A stretch of 64,000 bases of DNA, taken from positions 1,798,001 through 1,862,000 of the forward strand of contig OZ316897.1 in NCBI GenBank assembly GCA_973895155.1, read 5' to 3'. Each line of letters opens with the position of its first letter. The stretch's first letter is position 1. The DNA is from Marsupella aquatica. Lineage: Eukaryota; Marchantiophyta. The notes beneath the pieces are model-generated. The model did no database searches. It was not told the DNA's origin and saw only the letters and a list, made by a program, of their open reading frames with translations. Below, one piece after another: positions 42,694 to 52,275 of the stretch. The position numbers and the translations under genes were made by a program.

Positions 42694-43730
42694 AACCAAG
42701 ACTTTGTTCCATCAAGCGCAAATTGCTGATTTTGGATCTTAACAAAATACTTTGGGATTCAGTTGAATTCCAAAGCAAGGGCAAATCCAGAAATGTTGTG
42801 ACCCCAACTGGAGTGCATTGGGATAGAAAAAATGGAATTAGTCGCATGTACACAGAAAGGCCAGGGCTCCATGAGTTTCTAAAGTTGGTTTTTGACCGAT
42901 TTGACGTTGCAATTTGGACATGTGCTGGGGTACATCGAACAGTGAAAATGCTGAACATGATGTTCACTGCTGAGGAGCGGTTGAAACTTAAGTTTGTATT
43001 CACACAGGTGGAAGCCTTTGACACAGGCATTCAAAGGCGTGACATTACAAACGGAAAGGCAAATGTGCTACTGAAGGATTTTCGGGTGGTATGGAGTGGA
43101 TTTGGAAATCTATATGATGAAACCAACACCCTCCTTGTGGATGACTCCCCCCTTAAGGCATTTGCCAACCCAAGCATGACCGGACTATTTCCAGTGCCCT
43201 ACACGCATGCCAATGGTGGAGATAATTTTCTTCTAACAATTCTTTGGCCTTGTCTTGAGAAACTATCCCATGCAAGTGACAATAGATGTTATCTTCTTCT
43301 TAACTCTCCACTGTGGTCTCTATTGCACATAAAGAGAGACAAGGTAAAAAATGAAATTACTTATGATCAACTTAGTAAGAGATGTGCAACAAAAATTTGG
43401 AAGTCACAGTTTACGCATACTGTGTTGGACCTCAATAGCAATGAGATTCCTTGGAACATGAAGCATCGTATATGTAGTTTACGTCCTGAGGCAGAACTTG
43501 ATGATGCACTTGTCACGTCACTTGCTAAAGCATTTGTAGGAAGGGACTATTCAGGTCCACATAGAGAAAATCCCAGACACTTTTTGCGGGAGATTATAGC
43601 CATTAGGAACAACACCACCAAGTTTCAGCTCCCTAAAGATAAAGGGACTTGCAACCGTGACACTAGGGTAGATAGTAAAGGAGACAGGGGCACGTGCTCA
43701 AATACACATTGTAAGGAGCACTTTGTTTAG
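42694..43730 (+). CDS. NLI-interacting-factor (FCP1-like HAD) domain protein
   Basis: Open from a good acceptor at 42693 to the TAG at 43728-43730; the 5' exon is unresolved, as the open frame upstream starts only with TTG. Motif I is LLILDLNKIL (near 42726-42755), corresponding to the DxDx(T/V) box but with Asn for the second Asp, as in the plant DLNGLL subgroup. YTERPGLHEFL and VAIWTCAGVHRTV follow, then LLVDDSPLKAFANP near 43132-43173, the conserved VDDSPxK box, and FPVPYT. The Asn change makes phosphatase activity doubtful; a binding role is possible. The gene sits directly 3' of the MTase-like ORF on the same strand and shares the palindrome in its 5' region, suggesting a functional or repeat-driven association. 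Poly(A)-like AATAAA motifs follow at about 43913. Confidence 0.78.
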
Positions 43731-43877
43731 AGATCTAACTCATGTTAAGCCCCTTAGATAGAAGAAAGACATTGTAAATTTGGAGATAATTGTATATTAT
43801 TTTATAATCTATTTGGAGTTATGTCATTTTGTTCACACATATTCAAGGGTTTCTTTGTGCTGAAATGTTTTTATAAG

Positions 43878-43958
43878 TATGATCTCTATCCTACTATTCT
43901 TTGTGAATTAATAAATAATGATCTCTATCCTATTATTCTTTGTGAATCAATAAATGAT
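43878..43958 (+). repeat. 39-bp duplicated unit carrying half-palindromes
   Basis: ATGATCTCTATCCTAYTATT with the following TTTGTGAATYAATAAAT occurs at about 43879 and 43918. The start is the right half of the palindrome family. It lies in the 3' flank of the NIF-like gene and includes AATAAA-type signals. Confidence 0.8.
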
Positions 43959-44005
43959 ATAATATGTATTATTTATTAATATAATACTAATATGATTTGG
44001 CCTAT

Positions 44006-44085
44006 AAAGTGTACATTTAGGGACCAAAAAGTGTACATTTGGGTTTCTTAAAGTGTACATTTGGGGACATGAAAGTGTACATTTC
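44006..44085 (+). repeat. Tandem repeat AAAGTGTACATTT, 4 copies
   Basis: AAAGTGTACATTT recurs at about 44006, 44029, 44050 and 44072 with short GGGACC-like spacers. Non-coding. Confidence 0.88.
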
Positions 44086-45101
44086 AAGACTGATTTGTGA
44101 ACAAAAGAAAATACACTTTTAATGAATAGGCTGATAAGGGACTCTATTTCTCAAGGAGACGCGCTCCTAATTTTCTTTTGAACGCTTCGACTAAAACTGT
44201 GTTAGGTGTTGTAAACTATGTAAGAGTCGGTGCGGCCTCCAAAGACTACAGTAGTTTCCGAGAATGACCTAGTCTAGCTAGAGCAGATGCATAGAGGCAC
44301 TTTCTCCTGATCAGTTTCTAATAGCTAGATCATGCAATTGGCTGTTTGTGCATGTCATCACTCTCTGTCTGGGCGCTCATGTTTCATCCATTTTCTGCCA
44401 GTGTATCTCGGTGAGTAATTAAATGGACCTTGGCCTATCGAGATTTTTTGCCGTGTCTTGATGTGAATTGTTTGAAGTTGAATCTGAGCATGCATTTGTC
44501 GTCTGCTCTTGGGTTATGTTCACTGCCAACTGAAGGGCCCTGATTGTTGCTATGAATCAGGGGCATATGATAGCAAAGAAGTTGTGACTCGTGCATAGCT
44601 TGTACTAAGAATGTAATGCTGGAGGAAGAGGCTCTCCCTGCTGCATTATCTGATAATTTTATGCCTACTAACTTCCGCAAACCATTGCCTCGCATTTTAT
44701 TTTCAGATTGCTGTATAATGTTTGTGTGATAATGCACTTGGGCTACAGTGTACTAACTTCCGTTGCTATGCACTCTGCTCAAATTGACTTATGCATTGCT
44801 CTGATGTACATTTTGCCACTGTGGTTGTCGGTCAATCCTCTTTTTTCAGTCAAATCTAGACGATGAGGACGCTTCATCATGCCTCCGAAAATATCCCAAG
44901 GTTTTTTTGACTGGTTTCTTGCATTCGTTTTCACTGTATACTTTCTCAATGAAGTTGGGAGGCGTTCATGGTCCTTCAGCTCGATCTACATTGTTTAGGC
45001 TCACTCGACTTCATTCAATGCTTCCCTTGAGCAACTGGATTTTATTGACTATAGAGCCAGATCGAGGCATTGTCGTAGCCAACTGATCGCCTGCTTATGA
45101 C
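44086..45101. other. Intergenic; 5' flank of the recombinase pseudogene
   Basis: No coding exon recognised. It probably includes the 5' untranslated part of the Crypton-like element, whose left end I could not place. Confidence 0.45.
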
Positions 45102-46678
45102 ATGAATGATGAAGCAGACGTTGCTCGACAGATCGCGCCATCTTTCAGCTTGGGAATGTCTGCAATGACTTTGACAGACACAACCTCATCTGGAACAGTG
45201 CTTGAGCCATTGACTGAGTGTTCATCTGGCGCTGAATCGTATACTAGTTTAGAATCAGATATACAGAACCTGAATGGAGACCCTGAATGGAGACCCAGAT
45301 ATTATTGCCCTTGAATCGATGTCCTCAAAACTGCTAACAGTCAATCTTCCGAACGGTTCTTCATGTGAGTTTCTTCCTGAAGATCAACAGTTTCAGCGCA
45401 CCCTTGCCGAGGGTGGCAGTAATCCAAGTGCTGCGGTTGATCAACGGGCAGCGAATCGCCTTAACAAGTTTTGTGAGTTCAAGGGGTTCGACATTGCCAT
45501 TCTGTTCAAGGAAATACCTGGTCAAGATTGTGTAATGCTGCTCACCAAGTTTTTTGAGCAAGTTTGCAAGAAAGATGGTGACCTCTATCCCTCTTAGACC
45601 CTGATGGGACTGTACCGCGCCTTCCATCGCATTCTCAGGAAGAAACAAGAGAGATGCGCAATCGAAACAGGTAAGGAAGAGCCAGTGTTTGACATGAGAT
45701 CTTCCCCTCTTCAAACCAGTGGCTATTGCATGTGTTTTGGCTATGGAGCGGTCGAAGAAGGCAGGTGCAAACCTGCCAAGAAAGAAGGCCTCGGTAATCA
45801 CCTTTGCTGATGAAGCTACTATTCTGGCTCATTCGAGCACTTTTGTCACGCATTCCAGAGGCCTACAGCGGAGGGCAATCTTCTTTTTACTAAACCGATT
45901 CTGTATCCGTGGCGGGAAAGAACTCAACAATCTCAAGAAGTGTGATTTCATGTTTGGAGATGATGTGCATGGTAGTTTTGTTAAATATGACAAGAGGCTT
46001 AGCAAGAACTATCGAATAAGCATGTATCGTTACCAAGAAGAGCACTTTAGGCCTGCTGTGATCAACTATGACTTCGATGTGCTTGAAACACTTAGGATGT
46101 TGATTCATCATCTTCCAGTAAGTGCCGTATTTCTCTTTTACCAATGCATCGATCATCCAAGAACTCATGCTTGGTATTCAACTTCTAGACTTGGTGAGAA
46201 AACGTTGGGCTCTTGTCTTAGGATTTTACACCAAGAGGCAAGACTAGGCACAGTTGGTGTATCCAACTAGACAGGGCGCACAACTTGCATCTCGCGGATG
46301 GGTGCTGAGAGTGTCCCTCCGAAAGTCGGGTTGAAGATTTCTGGTCACAAGAGCGAGGGTGCATATGAACGATATGATTGTAGTTCTGAGGATCAAGTGC
46401 GAGCCGCATTGAGATGTGCCACTGATGGCACTCCTTACTCTTCGACAGTGAGTATGGAGACAGCAAAGGGGACGCGGGTGCTCATTGATGGAGGTTCAGG
46501 TGAGGATGAGACTGTCCCGGTTGTTTCTGTTGATGGTGTTACAGGCCAGGTCGGGACTGTCCCTGCTATTCTTGTGGATGAAGGTCCACAACTGAAGAAA
46601 GCGGAGGATGGAGCATCAGTAGAAGGTAATGAATTTCCTATTTTTGTGGAAGTTCTTGGGTTAGATTGTGGATCATGA
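45102..46678 (+). pseudogene. Crypton-like tyrosine recombinase
   Basis: ATG at 45102 opens a frame ending at 45314; the recombinase part continues in other frames (45274-45597; TAG at 45595; same frame to about 45712; a one-base shift; 45719-46270; TAG at 46268-46270; same frame to 46678). Recognisable blocks: a KFCEFKGFDI/YPSTLMGLYRAFHRIL N-terminal SAM-like part, then RGGKELNNLK (catalytic Arg codon 45908-45910), WYSTSRLGEKTLGS, a TGR triplet (second Arg codon 46277-46279), ISGHKS (His codon 46346-46348) and YERYD (probable nucleophile Tyr codon 46373-46375). The His of the usual H-x-x-R is replaced by the TAG. This is the Crypton/DUF3504-type YR family. The element cannot encode an active recombinase. 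Confidence 0.8.
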
Positions 46679-47330
46679 GGATGATAAGTTTACTTTTGTG
46701 TTTTGTACGGTGTCCGAATGTGCAGATTCAAGTTTGCAGACTGGGCTGAACTCAGAAGTCCTAGTTGAGGCTGCTCACTGTGAAGCAGCTGTTACAGTTG
46801 TGATCTTTGAGCTCGAGCCGGAGGCTGTGGTGCCTTCCCTGATAGCACCAAGCTGTGATGAGCCAATCCACTTCAATCAACAGCCATAGTTTAATGCTTT
46901 TGACTGTTTTCTTGAGTCCATGGACTGGGACGTGTTGAGTGCTGAGCCAAGGTGGAGAGGGATTGCTCCCCATGGGGTGACTGTTGTTAACAGGGTTGTG
47001 CTGCATACTGTTTTTGATAAAATTAAAGCGCTAACCAATTGCACCATGAATGGTTGCACATTCAGCCTTAATTTTGGCCCACATGGAGGAGGACCTGGAG
47101 GAGGTGGAGATGGAGGAGGAGCGGCATTAATCTAGGCTTAGTTATTTAGTAGACTATAGAGAGTAGACTATGCTCAGATTATAGACACTAGACTGCTCAG
47201 TAGACTAAGCTCAGATTATAGCAGCTAGTGAAAAGTAACTCGTATGGGTGTCCAGAAGGAGGTGTTACTATTCTTTAGCTTTATGAGCCATTGAACTGTA
47301 ATTTTTGTTTACACATCAATAAAGTTCTTT
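46679..47330 (+). pseudogene. 3' part of the Crypton-like element
   Basis: Frames at 46668-46889 and 46920-47135 hold a Glu/Val-rich tail and then an NCTMNGCTFSLNF block with a Gly-rich end (GGGPGGGGDGGG), plausibly the C-terminal extension of the recombinase ORF or a second small protein. An AATAAA signal lies at about 47320. The right boundary is not placed. Confidence 0.45.
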
Positions 47331-47557
47331 CCCCCACCGTGGGATTTCATTATCAAAGTTCTTGCGTTTTTTAATCTTCCAGCTGTATCCACAAATTACC
47401 TGGTGTACAAATACACCTGAATTCCCTAACGGTATCCACATTTTACTTGGTGTACAAATACATCTCAAAATATGGTTTAAATTAATGAGATGTAAAGCTG
47501 ACAACGTGGCAAGCTCTGATAAGGGAAGAGCAATAAAATCACCGAACGACCCTTAAC

Positions 47558-47713
47558 GTATACATTAAATACCCTGTATTCTGACACTCTAACTTTAATA
47601 TATTGGTCAACTTTTAGAGCATCTCCTACATTAATGGGGTTCACGGGTTCACTCAATGTATACATTAAATACCCTGTATTCTGACACTCTAACTTTAATA
47701 TATTGGTTAATAT
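47558..47713 (+). repeat. 100-bp offset direct repeat
   Basis: GTATACATTAAATACCCTGT, followed by ATTCTGACACTCTAAC and TTTAATATATTGGT, starts at 47558 and again at 47658. The second copy lies inside the MITE at 47617-48066, so the flank and interior share sequence, suggesting a local duplication or nested insertion. Confidence 0.88.
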
Positions 47714-48066
47714 ATTGAGTGTATGGGCTGAGTGATGCTAAAGTCCAACCCCAATGGATATGGGATATTTTAAATAAGGGGTTTCTTGAAGACACATATT
47801 AGAACATTAGACTGCCTCGTTCCAGCAAAGAAGAAGACTTTCCTCCACCTTACCATCCATATCTGCTGTATCCAGTCAAGAACCCTGTGGATGGAGCACA
47901 GCGGGATTTGACCTCCACAATCCCGTTCCCGCAAGAGAAAACCCCATGAAAGAAAAATACGGTCCCGTTCCCGTTCTACCATAGGGTCTTTTTTTTATAT
48001 ATTGCTTCACGGGGTTGGTGAAAATCCCCGTCCCCGTTAGCCAACCACTCTGCATAGGAGATGCTC
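47617..48066. mobile_element. MITE with GAGCATCTCCTA inverted ends and TTA target duplication
   Basis: Left end GAGCATCTCCTACAT and right end GCATAGGAGATGCTC are 12-bp inverted repeats. Each is flanked by TTA (47614-47616 and 48067-48069), the 3-bp target duplication of PIF/Harbinger elements. No coding capacity. The first 45 bases recur at 29931-29985. Caveat: the ten bases left of the TTA are also shared by that second copy, so the true left end may be further upstream. Confidence 0.65.
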
Positions 48067-48673
48067 TTAAGCAATATCCTTGTACGAGTATTTATTTGTA
48101 TCATGGTTTGAGCAGCTCCATAGCTGAACAAACAACGTGAGCTAGAATGCATGGCCCGCCCCCTCAGAAACCAAGAGGTATTTGTGTACTAGGGTAACCC
48201 ATCCCCAAGAGGGGGTATTGGGGTGTAATCCTACTTGGGAGTAATGGATGGGGGGTAATGGGTTGTAATCCCAGAGGGAGCTCAGCCAGCCAGAGGGGGG
48301 TTAGAGGGGTGAGGGGGGTTAAGGGGTTACAGCCATTATCCCCAAGTGGGGATGAGTTACGCACAAAGCCTGAGTGAATGTTTACACAATATTCAGTTGA
48401 GTTTTACATAGAAAAGTTTGATTCACCAGTCTGTCACTTGCACTTTACTCTATTTCTCATGATAGTCAGGCCAGGCTGGCCCAGTGGTTATGTGACTTCA
48501 CCCAAGGGCAATGCCTCATAACCTTGTACACATATACAAAGGGAAAATTCAGGAAGGTTTACTATTGATGGGACCCCAGAATGAAAGGTGTTACTTGGTA
48601 CGACCCTTGAAGTTTTGGGTATGTTGATTCAAGGTCAATCTAGGGTCTGGATCACTCAAGGGTCTCCTGAATA
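48067..48673. other. Intergenic with a G-rich low-complexity tract
   Basis: 48180-48355 is a G-rich stretch of GGGGGTAAT/GAGGGGTT-like units. No gene seen. Confidence 0.5.
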
Positions 48674-48849
48674 GCTTTATTCAACAGGGCGTCTCAGTCA
48701 GTACTCTCAGTTTTGCCTCCGATCACGGTCACAGTATAAAAAGTGAAAAAAGTAGTGGACTCGAAAATCCTTGTCTGCAGAATCGTGACAGCAGACCCAA
48801 ACTTCTAATTTGGGACAGGTTTTTTTTTCCATAACCCTATGAATAAGCT
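48674..48849. mobile_element. MITE, diverged relative of the 14566-14725 element
   Basis: Left AGCTTTATTCAACAGGGCGT and right ACCCTATGAATAAGCT are approximate inverted ends. The interior keeps ATCACGGTCACAG, AAAAAAGTAGTGGAC and GACAGCAGACCCAAAC, in the same order as the copy at 14.6 kb. No coding capacity. Confidence 0.6.
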
Positions 48850-50112
48850 ATGACCATTTATTTCTGGCAAAAAACTATGAAGCATAGAGCCCATTATTCT
48901 CAAGTGGGGATGAGTTGTCGGGCATAAAGCCCCCAAGTGTAGTGTATTTTTTAAACATTAAGTTCACTTTACACTGTAAAACTATCTGCCTAGCTCTTTG
49001 CCACTTGTGTATTCTCATACAAATTTTGAGAATCCCCAGGCCAAGTTGGCACAAGGGTTTTGCCGCTTGTGTGTTCTCATAGAAATTTTGAGAATCCCAG
49101 GCCAAGTTGGCACATATGTGGGGTAATTTCTCATAGCCTTACACAGACTAATGTTTCAAACAAATATTCACCATGGGGGTTTAGAGGACACTTTTTTGTT
49201 AGTATTTCTATGGATGATTGTGACCCTTGGTTTTTATTTGTATGGATGGGTATAAGCTGTAACGCCCCTAACACCCTGGTCTGGGGGGTATGAGATTTGG
49301 GGTGGAACTGGAAATGGGCACAGTGGTACTCACTATCTATTTAGAAGCAAAGCTCCATAGTTCAGGCTAATAGTCTATATTTCAATTTGCTGTCAAAGTC
49401 CATGGTTCATGACTCCTGTAGATTGGATCTGGTTATTGGGGACCCTTCTTGTGCTTAGTTGTGAGTAGGGAGGAATTGGGGAGTCTGGGTATGGGAGCCC
49501 TTTCTATGCATACGCACCAGTATGTAGGTTCTGTAGTTATTAGAATTTTGGACAGGACTGGCAAAATATTTCACAGTGTTTGTGAAGCCTCAAAAGAATT
49601 TTGTGATGTAATTGTTTCTTGATTTAAACACTGTATTATTATTTTTAAATCTGAAAACTAAGGCAGGAAAAATAATATCTGTTGGTGCATGATTTCCAAG
49701 AATGGCAAATAAGTAATATCTCCACGAGTTGCACCAAATGGGACGGCACTATGGTATAAAAGGGGCATTGCCCCTAACAAGCCACTATTGATCTGCCTAT
49801 TTGAACAGTAGACCTACCTTGAGGCTCTCCCACTCACTTCCCATAGTAGGACCCTAGTACCCAGAAAATGTTTTTGGTGATTAGCGGTCTAGTTAGAGAC
49901 TATTGTAATTCTGAAACTTCTGTGAAAAAATCACATCACCTCAGAAATTCCAAGTCATTGGATCTGTGTGTAATTGGACCGTTCAGATTCTTTTCATGTG
50001 TGAGCACTTGTGTGACAAAAGTGAAATTTGATTCTCAGCCATTGATGTTTCCAATTGGAGCATTTAGATTCCTTGCATGTGGGAACATTTATATGCATAA
50101 TCATGTGGAACA
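48850..50112. other. Intergenic, no supported gene
   Basis: A short direct repeat (AGAATCCCCAGGCCAAGTTGGCACA-like, near 49028 and 49091) is the only structure seen. No coding exon recognised. Confidence 0.5.
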
Positions 50113-50120
50113 AAAATGAG

Positions 50121-51967
50121 ATTCAAGGAGACGAGTCCCTGGAACAGCATTAAGTGTACCTCGGGACTTCCCCACAACCTACCGGAAGGAGCGCCCTGAG
50201 TTTTCCCCTTTTTGCACCCATCTCTTTTCAGGCCATGACCTTACACTCGCTTCCCCGGCCGGGCTCCCTCTCAATTAGAGACTTAATTTAATTCAACATT
50301 CTTATCCCCTCTTGTGTAGTGTCTTTTTCCCTTGCATGTGTTTGTGGGAGTGTTTGTTTAAATTTATTGGACTCCATAGAGGCAATCTTTTGACAATAGC
50401 TGACATTCTATTTAAATTTTTTGGACTCCATGGAGAGTTCCCGGGTATTGTCCTGGTTTAGAAATAAAATAAAATTCTTGGACTCCATGGAGGCAATTGT
50501 TTGACAGCAGCTGACACATTTTGACCTTTTTTGCAAAGTCCAGCCCCAGTCTTTTAGTCTTTGATTTATGAGGGGTTGATTATTCAGTGCAAGATCACCT
50601 GAGCTCAAACTCTTGCTACTAAATTCTTCCTCAGTTCATCGTTGTATTCCACACCTTCCAGATGGGTAACAAATGCATTCATGTCTAACTTGTAATTGTG
50701 CCTAACTTTGTAACTTTAGTATTTCAAGGTCCAGGGAGCACAAACACTAAACTCAAAAGAACATACACCATTGCTAGTCCCAAAACCTGAAAAAATGAGA
50801 AAATTAAAAAATTATCACCTACTCATACGGCTAAACTATTGTAGAACCAACTTCCTAGGAAAACCAATTTTCAATTCAATCATCAAATTGGATTTTGAAA
50901 CAATTTCTCTTTTGAAAGTCAGTGTAATGATGAATATAATAGCAATTTTGATTTTCTGATATATCCATTTCTTTAATACTTCCTGAATTTCTCCACAGTA
51001 GTACAGTAGAGTTTTACAAACGTCCACAAGGCTAAGAATTTACTGATGGGTATAACTTTGATTCTTCCTTGAGCACTTTATCAGCCAAATGTTTTTTAAA
51101 TTGGATATATTAGTATATCATCTCCATTCATTAGAGCTAAATTTAAAAAGAAAAAAAAATGGGTCGCCATTTTTCTTTATTCTAAGGCTTGAGCAGTAAG
51201 TATGACTACTGTAGTTTACATCTGAAATGATTATCTCCATTTTTTTTGAATTTGATAGATCATTTTGGTTTCAACCCCTTTGTATCTTACATCTGAAATA
51301 TAAGTATGGTCTAAGAAATGCATGATTACAGACTCAAAGTGCTCAGGCTCCCATAGAGGTTACAAAGTTAGGCACAATTACAAGCTAGGCATGAATGCAT
51401 TTGTTACCCATCTGGAAGGCGTGGAATACAAGGATGAACTGAGGAAGAATTTAGTGGCAAGAGGTTGAGCTCAGGTGATCTTCCACTAAATAATCAACCC
51501 CTCATAAATCAATGACTACAACTAGACTGGGGCCGGACCTTGCAAAGCGGGTCAAAATGTGTCAGCTACTGTCAAACGATTGTCTCCATGGAGTCCAAGA
51601 ATTATTTAATTTATTTTTCCAAAACCGGGATAATACCCGGTAACTCTCCATGGAGTCCAAGACATTTAAATAGAATGTCAGCTACTTTCAAACGATTGCC
51701 TCCATGGAACCCAAGAAATTTAAACAAACACTTCCACCAACAGATGCAAAGGAAAAAGGCACTACACAAGAGGGGATAAGAATGTTGAATTAAGTTAAGT
51801 CTCTAATTGAGAGGGAGCCAGGGGCAGCGAGTGTAAGGTCATGGCCTGAAAAGAGATGAGTGCAAAAAGGGGAAAACTCAGGGTGCACTCAGGGTGCTCC
51901 TTCCGGTAGGCTATGGGGGAGTCCCAAGGTACAGTTAATGCTGGTCCAGGGACTCGTCTCCTTGAAT
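50121..51967. mobile_element. Long-terminal-inverted-repeat (fold-back) element, 1.85 kb
   Basis: The left arm 50121 to about 50715 and right arm about 51357 to 51967 are inverted copies, about 600 bp each. Outer ends are ATTCAAGGAGACGAGTCCC and its complement; inner blocks include AGTGCCTAACTTTGTAAC-type ends, AACAAATGCATTCATG, GATGGGTAAC and GGACTCCATGGAG. The spacer (50716-51356) is AT-rich with no recognisable protein. The element is flanked by the 8-bp direct repeat AAAATGAG (50113-50120 and 51968-51975), a target-site duplication. Eight bases fits hAT-type integration; long arms also occur in Mutator-like and fold-back elements. Non-autonomous. Confidence 0.9.
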
Positions 51968-51975
51968 AAAATGAG

Positions 51976-52204
51976 AAGTGGTGTCAGATTGCATTAATTA
52001 TCAGTTATATGCATAATCATGTGGGACAAAAATAAGACGTGGTCGATTCCCCACAAAAGACAAGATCGTGGCTCATAATGAGCCTCCCGTACCCTTTTAG
52101 CCGCCCGCTGCCCGACTTTTTTCAGTGTCACACTTTCTCTAAGTGTGACTAGAGCCTGAATGATCCCCACTTTTGGGTAGGGTGAATGACAAAACCTTCT
52201 TTTG
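51976..52204 (-). other. Possible SINE body following the tRNA-like head
   Basis: Minus-strand sequence downstream of the tRNA-like head at 52208-52275. GTGGTGTCAGATTGCATTA is repeated at 51977 and 52412, hinting that flanking sequence was duplicated or that it belongs to another repeat. Boundaries unresolved. Confidence 0.35.
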
Positions 52205-52207
52205 TTG

Positions 52208-52275
52208 CTAACCAGATTCAAACCTGGGAACTGTCACCCCCCTAAGGAGCCGCTCTACCAACTAGCCTTGGGCAG
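52208..52275 (-). mobile_element. tRNA-like SINE head, minus strand (second family)
   Basis: On the minus strand GGCTAGTTGGTAGAGC (complement of 52252-52267) is a near-consensus A box, and CCAGGTTTGAATCTG (complement of 52213-52227) is a near-consensus B box. Spacing is tRNA-like, but a C/G-run anticodon region and poor acceptor pairing argue against a functional tRNA. Confidence 0.55.

Noticed and set aside
44006-44085. Telomere-like or satellite array
   Set aside because: Only four AAAGTGTACATTT units, unlike the plant telomere repeat, and too short for a satellite.
52208-52275. Functional tRNA gene
   Set aside because: A and B boxes are good, but I could not pair acceptor and anticodon stems, so it is listed as a SINE head only.
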